64,000 nt of DNA from Wielerella bovis (GCF_022354465.1 NZ_CP092361.1:744001-808000), one strand, 5' to 3'; shown: positions 36,433 through 45,371, counted from the first letter of the stretch. A program made the numbers and translations. Notes: generated by a model from the sequence alone, not told the origin.

Positions 36433-36786
36433 TTATAAGTTAGCTTCAGTATCAACCAAAGAACGGCGAGCCAAAGCCAAGTTTGATTTAGAACGATCCA
36501 ATACTGAATATAAGAACAAGCCATCATGTTTAGTCAAAGGACGCAACAAATGGTATTGTTTACCCAAAGTAATCAAAATGTCTTCAATGCTGTCTTTCAA
36601 ACCCAACATTTGCATAGTTTTCATTTTTGCACGCATCACTTCGGTGTTACCCGCAGCAGCGATTTCCAAGTCGATAGCAGCAGAACCGCCACCAGCTAAC
36701 AGCATGCCACTAGAAAAGTCCACAACGGCAGCAGCTAATGCGCCATCAACGTTCAACATTTGAGATACGGCGTTATCGTAGTTCAT
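36433..36786 (-). CDS. Roadblock/LC7-like small protein
   Basis: A 117-residue cytosolic protein of the roadblock/LC7 type, a fold that in bacteria often regulates MglA-like small GTPases. The N-terminal QMLNVDGALAAAVVDFSSGM and DLEIAAAGNTEVMRAKMKTM match the strand-turn-strand and helix of the fold, and DILITLGKQYHLLRPL the later strands. No GTPase gene is nearby, so its partner is unknown. AGGAGCC precedes ATG 36786. It has its own strong terminator and a long upstream region, suggesting an independently and perhaps highly expressed gene. Confidence 0.75.
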   Translation of the reverse strand: MNYDNAVSQMLNVDGALAAAVVDFSSGMLLAGGGSAAIDLEIAAAGNTEVMRAKMKTMQMLGLKDSIEDILITLGKQYHLLRPLTKHDGLFLYSVLDRSKSNLALARRSLVDTEANL

Positions 36787-37261
36787 TCTTAAAGGCTCCT
36801 AATATATAAAAAATCATATTAAACCACCAGAAGGGCAGTCCATCAATATAAAATAAGGTGTATGCTTCAAAAGAAGTTACCGCATAACCTAAAACGGTTA
36901 CCAGGTTCCCACTTACCAGCTTATTTCTGCTGATTTGTTTTGCTGCCTAGAAACTGGAAAGAATTATAAGACTAGGCGTTGTTTTAGTAAAGTTTATTAC
37001 AAGATAACAATTTAATCTTAAACTCTAAATGGGTAATTAACGGAAATATTCTATCTGATTTATAGGCTTTAAATTTTATAAAATTACTAAATAATGAGTG
37101 GGTTAGCATTTATCTACATTATTTTTTAAGATTGTTTATACTTGTATAATCCAATACGATAGTAATGTAAATATGATAAAATAAAAACAATTTTCTGTTT
37201 TTGGTGTTGGCAATTATGCAACACATACTTTTTTCTTTCCTAAATTTACATTTTCATGATT
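36787..37261. other. Divergent intergenic region roadblock gene/guaA
   Basis: No coding signal. About 36820-36960 is noticeably richer in G+C than the flanking DNA and contains repeated GGTAAC/GGTTAC words on the two strands; it could be a structured leader or small RNA, but I could not match it to a known class. The rest is very AT-rich. Confidence 0.5.
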
Positions 37262-38830
37262 ATGCAACAAGATAAAATTTTGATTTTGGATTTCGGCTCG
37301 CAAGTTACCCAACTGATTGCACGCCGTGTCCGCGAAGCCCACGTTTACTGCGAATTGCACCCCTATGATATGCCTATTGATGAAATTAAGGCATTTAATC
37401 CAAAAGGAATTATTCTTTCAGGCAGCCCACAATCGGTTTACGATGACGCGAATTACCATGCCGATACCGCCTTGTTTGAATTGGACGTACCCGTTTTGGG
37501 GATTTGCTACGGCATGCAATTTATGGCGCACCATTTGGGTGGCTCAGTGGAAGCGGGTAATCAGCGCGAATTTGGTTACGCGCAAGTCAAAACCATTGAT
37601 TGCGAACTCACGCGCGGCATTTTTGACAATCAACCCAATCATTTAGATGTGTGGATGAGTCATGGCGACAAAGTTGTGAAATTGCCTGACGGTTTTGTGG
37701 TTATTGGCGACACGCCATCTTGTCCGATTGCGATGATGGAACATGCCGAAAAACAATTCTATGGTATTCAATTCCACCCCGAAGTTACCCACACCAAACA
37801 AGGTAAAGCCTTGATTAACCGCTTTGTTTTGGAAATTTGTGGCGCAACACCAAGCTGGACAATGCCCAATTACATTGACGAAGCCATCGCCAAAATCCGC
37901 GCCCAAGTCGGCTCGGACGAAGTGATTTTGGGCTTGTCGGGCGGTGTGGACAGTTCGGTGGCGGCAGCCTTGATTCATCGCGCGATTGGCGACCAACTGA
38001 CTTGCGTTTTCGTAGACCATGGCTTGTTGCGTTTGAACGAAGCGGAAAATGTGATGAATATGTTTGCGCGCAATTTGGGCGTGAAAGTCATTCATGTGGA
38101 CGCGAGCGAACAATTTATGGCGAAACTCGCTGGCGTAACCGACCCAGAGCGCAAACGCAAAATCATCGGCGCGGAATTTATTGAAGTATTTGACGCAGAA
38201 GAGAAAAAATTGACCAACGCCAAATGGTTGGCACAAGGCACGATTTACCCAGACGTGATTGAATCCGCAGGCGCGAAAACCAACAAAGCCCACGCGATTA
38301 AATCGCACCACAATGTAGGCGGGCTGCCTGAAAACATGAAATTGCAACTGCTTGAACCTTTGCGCGATTTGTTCAAAGACGAAGTGCGCGAATTGGGCGT
38401 GGCATTGGGTTTGCCACGTGAAATGGTGTACCGCCACCCCTTCCCTGGACCGGGTTTGGGCGTGCGGATTTTGGGCGAAGTGAAACGCGAGTATGCCGAT
38501 TTATTGCGCCAAGCCGATGACATTTTCATTCAAGAATTACGCAATACGTTTAATGACAAAGGCGAATCTTGGTACGATTTGACCAGTCAAGCGTTTGCCG
38601 TTTTCCTGCCTGTGAAATCGGTGGGCGTGATGGGCGATGGGCGCACTTATGATTATGTGGTCGCGCTCCGTGCGGTGGTGACCAGCGATTTCATGACGGC
38701 GCATTGGGCGGAATTGCCATACAGTTTGCTGGGCAAGGTTTCCAATCGCATTATCAATGAAATCAAAGGGATTAACCGCGTGGTGTATGACGTGAGCGGT
38801 AAACCGCCTGCCACGATTGAGTGGGAATAA
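37262..38830 (+). CDS. guaA: GMP synthase (glutamine-hydrolysing)
   Basis: GuaA aminates XMP to GMP. The 522-residue enzyme has the N-terminal class I glutamine amidotransferase domain (nucleophile Cys82 in GICYGMQF, and FHPEVTHT with His and Glu), the ATP pyrophosphatase domain with P-loop [13 protein letters not shown] near residue 225, and the C-terminal dimerisation domain ([35 protein letters not shown]). I chose ATG 37262 ([12 protein letters not shown]) over 37256 by family N termini; neither has a good ribosome site. The GC-richer, more biased coding sequence stands out from the AT-rich upstream. Confidence 0.97.
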   Translation: MQQDKILILDFGSQVTQLIARRVREAHVYCELHPYDMPIDEIKAFNPKGIILSGSPQSVYDDANYHADTALFELDVPVLGICYGMQFMAHHLGGSVEAGNQREFGYAQVKTIDCELTRGIFDNQPNHLDVWMSHGDKVVKLPDGFVVIGDTPSCPIAMMEHAEKQFYGIQFHPEVTHTKQGKALINRFVLEICGATPSWTMPNYIDEAIAKIRAQVGSDEVILGLSGGVDSSVAAALIHRAIGDQLTCVFVDHGLLRLNEAENVMNMFARNLGVKVIHVDASEQFMAKLAGVTDPERKRKIIGAEFIEVFDAEEKKLTNAKWLAQGTIYPDVIESAGAKTNKAHAIKSHHNVGGLPENMKLQLLEPLRDLFKDEVRELGVALGLPREMVYRHPFPGPGLGVRILGEVKREYADLLRQADDIFIQELRNTFNDKGESWYDLTSQAFAVFLPVKSVGVMGDGRTYDYVVALRAVVTSDFMTAHWAELPYSLLGKVSNRIINEIKGINRVVYDVSGKPPATIEWE

Positions 38831-38853
38831 TCTATAAAAATATTCAGGCTGCC

Positions 38854-39000
38854 TGAAACCTTTGCATAATCCTAAATTTGAGTGTAGTTTAAAATGATGG
38901 TATTACAGAATGCACAGGTATCGCATTTAAGATAGACAAACATTCGAGAAATGCATTACAAAGAAATAGATTCAAAGATAAGAGTTTTGCATAGGTTTCA
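38854..39000. repeat. Short inverted-repeat element with IS5-like ends, copy A
   Basis: It starts TGAAACCTTTGCATAATC and ends with the inverted form GTTTTGCATAGGTTTCA, 147 bp, no coding capacity. The outer bases overlap DUS copies on each side. Confidence 0.7.
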
Positions 39001-39018
39001 GGCTGCCTTTCATTCAAA

Positions 39019-39726
39019 TTAATACATTTGCACCGTTGCATTTACTGTTTGACGAATTTCACGCTTGCCCGCACTCGTTTGCATCACATCAGTCGCCTGA
39101 TATTTTGCAGACATATTACGCATGGAAGCCGTCATAGGTGCAGCCATCATCACACTCTCACTATTTTCAAACGATTGATTTAAATCCACACGCACAATTT
39201 TATAAGCCGAAAAACCCAACGAACGACTCATATTTTGCGCACGCAGCCTGAAAGCCTGCAATGCCTGCTCACTGGCTTGATTGACTGCATCTTCATGTTT
39301 TTTAGGCGAAACCGAGAAATACACATTATCCAACATCGCATCATTCTGACTATCCGCCGCCAATTTGCTCAACGCATCAAAATCCGTACTTTTCACACGA
39401 ATTTCTGCTGTATCCGTCCAACTTGTAATCACGCGCTTATCATTATATTCAGGATAAACACTGCGATTACCTGATTCCACTTCAAACGTTTTATTACTAC
39501 GCGCACGCGCCAATACCGCATTGACACGACGACTCACCCTATTACTCACCTCTACACGAGATTTACCCGTTTCCATAACTCGCAACACAATATTCATCGT
39601 GTCATTATCCACACTGAAACTCGCACTCTCACGAAATGATAACACGTTATAATGCAGCTCTTCCGCCGCCACAGGTGTGGTAAAAACACCCATTAATAAC
39701 ATTGCTATGCCTATTTTTTTCATCAT
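39019..39726 (-). CDS. SIMPL (DUF541) domain periplasmic protein
   Basis: A 235-residue exported protein. The signal peptide is MMKKIGIAMLLMGVFTTPVAAEE, cleaved near residue 21. The rest matches the SIMPL/DUF541 fold: LSFRESASFSVDNDTMNIVL, then NKTFEVESGNRSVYPEY, and the helix ASEQALQAFRLRAQNMSRSLG. Family members such as YggE and BP26 form ring oligomers in the periplasm or outer membrane; the function is poorly defined. A DUS is read in frame as FRLRAQ. AAAGGATTACG precedes ATG 39726. The neighbours do not suggest a partner. Confidence 0.87.
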   Translation of the reverse strand: MMKKIGIAMLLMGVFTTPVAAEELHYNVLSFRESASFSVDNDTMNIVLRVMETGKSRVEVSNRVSRRVNAVLARARSNKTFEVESGNRSVYPEYNDKRVITSWTDTAEIRVKSTDFDALSKLAADSQNDAMLDNVYFSVSPKKHEDAVNQASEQALQAFRLRAQNMSRSLGFSAYKIVRVDLNQSFENSESVMMAAPMTASMRNMSAKYQATDVMQTSAGKREIRQTVNATVQMY

Positions 39727-39893
39727 CGTAATCCTTTAAAAAACAAAAATAAAATTATTCAGGCAGCCTGAAACATTCAAACTTTATCAAAAATAACATT
39801 TCACAGCAAACTCATTTCTTCAAAACGTGGTATGATGCGCGACTTTGCAAAACACAACTTTCCATCAATTTATAAAAGGACGAAAGAAATAAT

Positions 39894-40310
39894 ATGGCAA
39901 AATTAACCGAACAAGACATCATTGCATGGAACGGTCCCGAATCCGACTACATGAATGAAGACCATATGGCATTTTTCCGTGAATTGCTGGTTAAACAACA
40001 AGATGAATTAATCAACCGAGCAGATGAGACCACGTCTCATATGCAAGAACACGAAGCCGCACCTGACCCAACAGACCGCGCTTCACAAGAAGAAGAATAT
40101 GCCTTGGAATTGCGCACACGCGACCGTGAACGCAAACTACTGGCAAAAATTCAAGCATCGTTGCGCGACATTGACGAAGGCGAATACGGATTCTGCCGCG
40201 ACACAGGTGAACCCATTGGTTTACGTCGCCTGTTGGCGCGTCCAACCGCAACCTTGTCCGTAGAAGCACAAGAACGCCGTGAACAAATGAAAAAACAATT
40301 TGCTGACTAA
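39894..40310 (+). CDS. dksA: RNA polymerase-binding transcription factor DksA (single-cysteine type)
   Basis: DksA binds the RNA polymerase secondary channel and, with ppGpp, retunes rRNA and amino-acid promoters. The 138-residue protein has the coiled coil with DPTDRASQEEEYALELRTRDRERKL (two acidic tip residues in the DPTDRAS turn) and the C-terminal globular domain YGFCRDTGEPIGLRRLLARP. Only one of the four zinc-binding cysteines of E. coli DksA remains; the others are Thr, Ser and Ala (CRDT, SVEA). This resembles the zinc-independent DksA2 type. AGGACGAAAGAAAT precedes the ATG. Confidence 0.93.
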   Translation: MAKLTEQDIIAWNGPESDYMNEDHMAFFRELLVKQQDELINRADETTSHMQEHEAAPDPTDRASQEEEYALELRTRDRERKLLAKIQASLRDIDEGEYGFCRDTGEPIGLRRLLARPTATLSVEAQERREQMKKQFAD

Positions 40311-40334
40311 AAATATTAGGCAGCCTGAAAAAAT

Positions 40335-40364
40335 ACCCGATAATTGATTTATCGGGTCTTTTCA
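40335..40364 (+). terminator. Intrinsic terminator after dksA
   Basis: ACCCGATAA and TTATCGGGT form a nine-base-pair stem with a five-base loop, followed by CTTTT. It is nested inside a wider DUS pair (40318-40380). Confidence 0.85.
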
Positions 40365-40421
40365 TATTTTCAGGCTGCCTATAAACAAAAACTCTGTAAT
40401 TATATTTTTGACAAAATTATC

Positions 40422-41240
40422 ATGACCGCACCCAACCACTACGAAAATTTCCCCGTAGGCTCCATCATCCTACCGCGAAAATTGCGCCGCCCCATACATG
40501 CTATTTATGCTTTCGCTCGCACTGCAGACGACATTGCCGATGAAGGTAATGCCACCATCGCCCAACGCCAACAACAATTAAATGAATTAAAAACTGAATT
40601 AGACCGCATTGCGCAAGGTAGGCTGCCTGAAACCGAACTCATGCAACAACTTTATGAACGTGCCATCACTCCACACCAAATTCCCCTGCAACCATTCTAC
40701 GACTTACTATCCGCCTTTCATCAAGATACCGGGAAAACACGTTACCAAAATTTCGGCGAATTAGTAGATTACGCACGCCGTTCTGCCAATCCAGTTGGGC
40801 GGCTCATGTTGCATCTATATGGCGAGCATCATCCACAATCCATTGCCCAAAGTGATGGCATTTGTACCGCCTTGCAACTTATCAACTTTTGGCAAGATAT
40901 CGCGATTGATTGGCAAAAAAATCGCGTTTATCTGCCACAAGATGATATGCAAAAATTCAACGTTAGCGAAACAGACATTGCCGCAAATAAAATCACACCT
41001 CAACTACGCAAACTGATTGCGTATGAATGCAATAAAGCACGCAAAATGCTTCACGCAGGCGCACCACTTGGCAAAACGCTTAAAGGAAGATTAGGTTTTG
41101 AATTACGGATGATTATTTTAGGTGGCGATTGCATCTTACAAAAAATGGCTGAAAACCACTATGATGTATTTTTACAACGCCCAGCACTAGACAAACGCGA
41201 TTGGCTGATATTAATTAAACGCGCTTTTTTAAAGAAATAA
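40422..41240 (+). CDS. hpnC: Squalene/phytoene synthase family protein, HpnC-like
   Basis: A 272-residue trans-isoprenyl diphosphate synthase. In hopanoid producers HpnC and HpnD work together in making squalene by way of hydroxysqualene. The N-terminal HYENFPVGSIILPRKLRRPI and YAFARTADDIADEGN (first Asp-rich motif) are HpnC-like, and LINFWQDIAIDWQKNRVYLP is the second Asp-rich motif, so the catalytic residues look intact. I began at ATG 40422; the codons back to 40344 read through a DUS. No other hopanoid gene is in the window, so the product is uncertain. Confidence 0.8.
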   Translation: MTAPNHYENFPVGSIILPRKLRRPIHAIYAFARTADDIADEGNATIAQRQQQLNELKTELDRIAQGRLPETELMQQLYERAITPHQIPLQPFYDLLSAFHQDTGKTRYQNFGELVDYARRSANPVGRLMLHLYGEHHPQSIAQSDGICTALQLINFWQDIAIDWQKNRVYLPQDDMQKFNVSETDIAANKITPQLRKLIAYECNKARKMLHAGAPLGKTLKGRLGFELRMIILGGDCILQKMAENHYDVFLQRPALDKRDWLILIKRAFLKK

Positions 41241-41403
41241 AATTCTAATCTAATTAAGAATATGAAAATATTGTTTTAAAAATTGACCCTAAATCCTAGT
41301 TTTGTTTGTTAAACATGCCTATTTATCATAGATAATATTTGCTTAAAAATGCGCAAAATCTACATGTTTTAATAAATTTAACCAAAAACAAGATGATAGT
41401 CCT

Positions 41404-41432
41404 TTGACAAGTCTATTAAAACAGAACATAAT
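41404..41432 (+). promoter_or_regulatory. Strong sigma-70 promoter of the sRNA candidate
   Basis: TTGACA (41404-41409) and CATAAT (41427-41432) are separated by exactly 17 bases. No protein gene follows within 790 bp, so the promoter most likely serves the small RNA. Confidence 0.8.
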
Positions 41433-41438
41433 TCATCT

Positions 41439-41524
41439 TGTCCAGTCGCTACAACGGTTGGATATTTCTCCTCTATTTCTCCTTTGTAGACTTTGCGCAT
41501 ACTTTCGAGTATGCGCCTTTTTTT
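41439..41524 (+). ncRNA. Candidate trans-acting small RNA with two anti-Shine-Dalgarno motifs
   Basis: About 86 nt, starting seven bases after the -10 element and ending in a near-ideal terminator: stem GCGCATACT/AGTATGCGC (41495-41516) with a TTCG tetraloop, then C and seven T. The middle contains a direct repeat of TATTTCTCCT (41463-41472 and 41474-41483), exposing CUCCU, which is complementary to ribosome-binding sites. An upstream stretch CCAGTCGCTACAACGGTTGG may form a weak 5' stem. The design resembles the Hfq-dependent NmsR/RcoF sibling sRNAs of Neisseria, known to pair with ribosome sites of metabolic genes; homology is my inference. Only one copy is seen. Confidence 0.72.
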
Positions 41525-41815
41525 GCTTTATTACTTTGCGCTAAATCAAATAATAAGCATTTAAAAATATTTATATATTATTTTCTTCATTTAAGTTTGG
41601 AATAGTAACTTTTAAATATAATTCAAATCAATTATTTAAATTAGAAATTAGCAATGTATTGCTTACACTGTATTATTTTTGCAAACGGAAACCTGTGCAA
41701 AATCTGAAACGGCAGATTGAATTTTTGAATACAATATTTTTTAAAATTAACAATTATTTGTTTTTATTAAAAAATATGGGATATAAATATCTAATCTATG
41801 AATTTTCAGGCAGCC

Positions 41816-41929
41816 TGAAACCTTTGCAAAACTCCTAAAATTTTATATTTAAAAATTTTAATTTTTTGAATTTTAAGAAATTTATTTTTCAAGAAAGTTC
41901 AAAAAATAGGGTTTTGCAAAGGTTTTAGC
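41816..41929. repeat. Short inverted-repeat element with IS5-like ends, copy B
   Basis: It starts TGAAACCTTTGCAAAACTCC and ends TAGGGTTTTGCAAAGGTTTTA, 114 bp. The middle is almost entirely A and T. Confidence 0.7.
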
Positions 41930-41967
41930 CTAAATGGGTTTTACAAAAGTTTCTGTCTGGAAGTTTT

Positions 41968-41996
41968 AGAACCTGTGTTTATATCTTGATAGTTGA
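41968..41996. repeat. Solitary end of the 27252-type palindromic element
   Basis: TTAGAACCTGTGTTTATATC and the following GATAGTTG match the outer arm of the 169-bp palindrome. No partner arm is found, so this is a remnant. Confidence 0.5.
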
Positions 41997-42229
41997 ATTG
42001 TATGGCTACACTTTTAAAAGCAGGTTACTTTTACTCGATTCAGAAATTAAAGATGGTTGTAAGAAAATGGTGGATACAAGAATTTGACCTACATATATTA
42101 TATTAACTCTTATAATGAATAAGCGTTATATTTTATTTTAAAATTAATTGGTTGGAATAGAAATAGGCGACAGCCTGAAAAAACGCTATAATTCCGACCA
42201 AATTTTTAAACCCTTTATTAGGAATAAAT

Positions 42230-43054
42230 ATGAAAAAACAATTCGTTTTAACTGTATTAGCAACTTCTTTGTTTTTGGCGGCGTGTAATCAACAAATGAG
42301 TGGTACGCCAACCTCTGCTTCTGGTGCAGCGGCGGCTTCTGTGCCTGTTGGTTTGGAAACGGAAAGCAAACAATTAGGCTATATGTTGGGCTATGAATTT
42401 GCGCAAAGTATGCAATTGGATACGTTGAAAAAAAATGGGATTGAGGTTGATAGTAAAGCATTAATTGAAGCTTTGAATGAACAAATGGATGGTAAACCTT
42501 CGCGTGTATCGCCAGAACAAGCTGACATCGTGATGAAGAGCATCAGAGAAAAAGTGATGGCGGTGGCGGCTAAACAAGCAAGTGAAGCGATTGTTGCTGG
42601 CGAAAAATTCTTGGCTGAAAATAAAACCAAAGAGGGTGTGAAAACAACCGATTCTGGTTTGCAATATAAAGTAAATAAAGAAGGTAATGGCGCACAAGCT
42701 GCATTGGGCGACTTGGTTAGTGTGGAATATGAAGGTCGTTTAACCGATGGTACAGTATTTGATAGTACTCAAGAACATGGGGGTACGCCATTCGCGGTTC
42801 CATTGATTGAAGGCACAGTCATTAAAGGTTGGACAGAAGGTTTGCAATTAATGAAAGAGGGTGGCGAATATACGGTGTATGTTCCTGCTGCTTTGGCTTA
42901 TGGTGCACAATCGCCATCGCCTAAAATTCCAGCTAATTCGGTTTTGGTGTTTGACATGAAAATCGTGAAAGTGGAAAAAGATGGTGCAGTTAAACTGCAA
43001 CAAGAACAAATGAAAGCAGAAGAAGCGCTGAAAAAATCGCAACCTAAAAAATAA
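42230..43054 (+). CDS. FKBP-type peptidyl-prolyl isomerase, Mip/FkpA-like lipoprotein
   Basis: A 274-residue lipoprotein that catalyses prolyl isomerisation and chaperones proteins in the envelope. The signal peptide ends at lipobox LAAC with Cys19. A Ser/Ala linker leads to the N-terminal dimerisation helices (KQLGYMLGYEFAQSMQLDTL, about 47-66), a long connecting helix, and the C-terminal FKBP domain (about 150-258) with VSVEYEGRLTDGTVFDST, PLIEGTVIKGWTEGLQLM and VPAALAYGAQ. A Lys/Gln-rich tail follows. AGGAATAAAT precedes the ATG. Related Neisseria Mip supports survival in macrophages; that role is not shown here. Confidence 0.93.
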   Translation: MKKQFVLTVLATSLFLAACNQQMSGTPTSASGAAAASVPVGLETESKQLGYMLGYEFAQSMQLDTLKKNGIEVDSKALIEALNEQMDGKPSRVSPEQADIVMKSIREKVMAVAAKQASEAIVAGEKFLAENKTKEGVKTTDSGLQYKVNKEGNGAQAALGDLVSVEYEGRLTDGTVFDSTQEHGGTPFAVPLIEGTVIKGWTEGLQLMKEGGEYTVYVPAALAYGAQSPSPKIPANSVLVFDMKIVKVEKDGAVKLQQEQMKAEEALKKSQPKK

Positions 43055-43170
43055 ATTTGAATAACTAAAAAAACAGCCATTTATTTTCTGAAATGATGCA
43101 GAATAAATGGCTGTTTTGTTTTTCAGGCTGCCCAAAATGAGTTTTGTAAAAGTTTTACAAACTTATTAAT

Positions 43171-43277
43171 TATAGTGGATTCAATTTAAATCAGGACAAG
43201 GCGACAGCGACCGCCGTGTACACCTAGTACATAAGGGAGCTGGCAACGCTGTACTGGTTTAAATTGAATTCACTATA
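43171..43277 (+). repeat. Correia/NEMIS-like 107-bp element, copy 4
   Basis: Identical in layout to copies 1 and 2. It ends 68 bp upstream of the rsmB start and may contribute promoter or leader sequence to the rsmB-ntrYX run. Confidence 0.88.
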
Positions 43278-43345
43278 CGTCTACCCCATGTTTATCTAAA
43301 AAACATTTATAATGACGTCATACTTCAATCCATAGAAAGTCCATA

Positions 43346-44602
43346 ATGTCTCTCTCAATCGTGCAAAAGCTTGCCACACAAACACTTGCAGCCGTGGATA
43401 GCGGCAAAAATCTATCTGATGAATTGGCGAACATCATCAGCCAACATCCTGATTTAAGCTTGCAAGACAAAGGTATGTTGCAAGATTTGGCGTATGGTTG
43501 CCAACGTTATTTAGGCAGCCTGAAATATATGCTTGGCAAATTATTAAACAAACCGATTGATAATCAAGCATTGGAATATCATCTTTTAGTTGCCATGTAC
43601 CAATTAAACCACACGCGCAATGCGCCGCACGCGGTGGTGAATGAAGCAGTGGAACACATCGGCAAAATTGGACGTGGACAATATCGTTCGTTTGCCAATG
43701 CCATTTTGCGCCGCTTTCAACGTGAACGCGAAAGTTTGAATAAAGCGTGTAAATTTGACGATGTTGCCAAATATAATATGCCCGTTTGGTTGAATAAAGT
43801 TTTTCAAAATCAATATCCTAAATATTGGCATAATATGGCAACTGCCTTTCAATCGCACCCACCACTCACATTACGGGTTAATCGCCGCCACATGGATGCA
43901 GCGCAATATTTACAATTATTACAAGAACAAGATATTGCAGCCAAAGCATTAGACGATTATGCTATTCGCATTAATACCCCCATTCCCGTGAGCCAATTAC
44001 CCAAATTTACCGAAGGTGTGGTTTCCGTTCAAGATTTTGGCGCACAGCAAGCCGCCTATTTGCTCAATCCCCAAAATGGCGAACGTATTTTAGATGCCTG
44101 CGCCGCACCGGGTGGCAAAACAGGGCATATTTTAGAGCTGGCAGATTGCAGCGTAACTGCCTTGGATATTGATGCCAATCGTTTAGCCTATGTTCGTGAA
44201 AACTTGGATAGATTGCGTTTTCAGGCTGCCTTAAAATGCGCGCCCGCACAAGATTTAGCAGCATGGTATGATGATTGCTTATTTGATGCAATCTTGGCAG
44301 ATGTACCATGTACCGCATCTGGCACCATCAAACGCAATCCCGATATTAAATGGTTGCGCCGTCCAAGTGATGCACTCAAAACCGCACGTCAGCAAGAACC
44401 TATGTTGGACGCCTTGTGGACAACGCTTAAATCAGGCGGACGAATGTTACTTGCAACCTGTTCACTATTTGAAGAAGAAAACCAACAGCAATGTCAAAAA
44501 TTCCTGCAACGTCATGCAGATGCCACATTGCGTCAAGAAAAAGTGATTTTGCCCAATGAAAAACAAGATGGCTTTTATTACGCGCTTATTGATAAAAAAT
44601 AA
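43346..44602 (+). CDS. rsmB: 16S rRNA (cytosine-967-C5)-methyltransferase
   Basis: RsmB methylates C967 of 16S rRNA using SAM. The 418-residue protein has the N-terminal NusB-like RNA-binding domain (HLLVAMYQLNHTRNAPHAVVNEAVE, about residues 77-101) and the C-terminal methyltransferase domain with ILDACAAPGGKTGHILEL (SAM site), DVPCTASGTIKRNPDIKW (Cys of motif VI) and LLATCSLFEEEN (catalytic Cys in motif IV region). AGAAAGTCCATA precedes the ATG. It heads the rsmB-DUF4390-ntrY-ntrX order conserved in Neisseria. DUS copies are read in frame as LGSLK and FQAALK. Confidence 0.95.
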   Translation: MSLSIVQKLATQTLAAVDSGKNLSDELANIISQHPDLSLQDKGMLQDLAYGCQRYLGSLKYMLGKLLNKPIDNQALEYHLLVAMYQLNHTRNAPHAVVNEAVEHIGKIGRGQYRSFANAILRRFQRERESLNKACKFDDVAKYNMPVWLNKVFQNQYPKYWHNMATAFQSHPPLTLRVNRRHMDAAQYLQLLQEQDIAAKALDDYAIRINTPIPVSQLPKFTEGVVSVQDFGAQQAAYLLNPQNGERILDACAAPGGKTGHILELADCSVTALDIDANRLAYVRENLDRLRFQAALKCAPAQDLAAWYDDCLFDAILADVPCTASGTIKRNPDIKWLRRPSDALKTARQQEPMLDALWTTLKSGGRMLLATCSLFEEENQQQCQKFLQRHADATLRQEKVILPNEKQDGFYYALIDKK

Positions 44603-44613
44603 GAGCTTATCTA

Positions 44614-44652
44614 TTTTCAGGCTGCCTTTTAATCCATTAGGCAGCCTGAAAA
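44614..44652. terminator. DUS-pair terminator after rsmB
   Basis: TTTTCAGGCTGCCTTTTA and AGGCAGCCTGAAAA form an inverted pair with a short loop. Confidence 0.7.
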
Positions 44653-44681
44653 CAAAATATACACAAAAACAGCCTAAAAAA

Positions 44682-45272
44682 ATGCTTTCAGGCTGCCTTT
44701 TGACACGTTTAAGCCTTATTTTGACCAGCGCCATTTTATTATTATCAGCACCACTTGCCACCGCAGAAAGTATTAGCCACAGCCGTTATCAAGGAAAAAT
44801 TTTAGCCAACGGACAGTTAGGCATCAGCAGCCGTTTCAAAACCGAATTGCCCGAACAACTACAAAGTGCCTTAAAACAAGGTGTGCCACTGGATTTTGCC
44901 TTATCATATCGTTTAGAAAGCCCTACGATTGCATCTTACCGTTTCAAAATCAAACAATTAACAGGTTCAGAAAATGTCGTGAACTACCGCTTATCTTATC
45001 ACCCATTAACTGGGCGATATCGTGTTTCCGTTGGTACTTTTTCTTCCGAATACAATAGTTTAGAAGTTGCGTTAAAAGCTGTTGGCGCGATTGCCAACTG
45101 GCAAGTGCTGAAAAAAGGCACATTACAAAATGTACCAAGTGATAAAGTTAAAGCCCAAATTCGCCTGAATTTAACCACTTCAAAATTACCGAAACCTTTC
45201 CAAATTAACGTATTAACCTCTAATCACTGGGATTTGGATTCAGGCTGGCGAGATTTAAATATTTCATACTAA
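44682..45272 (+). CDS. DUF4390 domain-containing exported protein
   Basis: A protein of up to 196 residues, linked in this family to the NtrYX locus; function unknown. The N terminus is a hydrophobic signal (LSLILTSAILLLSAPLATA), followed by the DUF4390 domain with LANGQLGISSRFKTELPEQL, RYRVSVGTFSSEYNSLEVAL and the final LNVLTSNHWDLDSGW-type INVLTSNHWDLDSGWRDL. The start is uncertain: ATG 44682 lies in a DUS without a ribosome site, and a TTG at 44700 (MTRLSLILT) would give a cleaner signal peptide. It lies 99 bp upstream of ntrY. Confidence 0.82.
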   Translation: MLSGCLLTRLSLILTSAILLLSAPLATAESISHSRYQGKILANGQLGISSRFKTELPEQLQSALKQGVPLDFALSYRLESPTIASYRFKIKQLTGSENVVNYRLSYHPLTGRYRVSVGTFSSEYNSLEVALKAVGAIANWQVLKKGTLQNVPSDKVKAQIRLNLTTSKLPKPFQINVLTSNHWDLDSGWRDLNISY

Positions 45273-45371
45273 TTTTCAGGCTGCCTTATTTGTTCCCATA
45301 ACTTTTTCCTTATTTTCAGGCTACCTTTATTTGCTACAACATCAATAAGGCAGCCTGGAAACCTTATAACT

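Larger units (their letters stand above)
41241..42229. other. Long intergenic region with sRNA candidate and repeats
   Basis: About 1 kb without a protein gene. It holds a promoter-to-terminator small-RNA candidate (41404-41524), a short inverted-repeat element (41816-41929), and one end of the element seen at 27252 (41968-41996). The stretch 41997-42165 is unexplained and may be decayed mobile DNA. Very AT-rich elsewhere. Confidence 0.75.

Noticed and set aside
37643..38437. 264-codon reverse open frame inside guaA
   Set aside because: It is a shadow of biased guaA codon use, with a composition rich in His, Phe and Asn and no recognisable family.
41997..42165. Decayed transposase reading frame upstream of the Mip-like gene
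   Set aside because: Short stretches look coding-like on translation, but no family motif can be recognised, so I did not call a gene.
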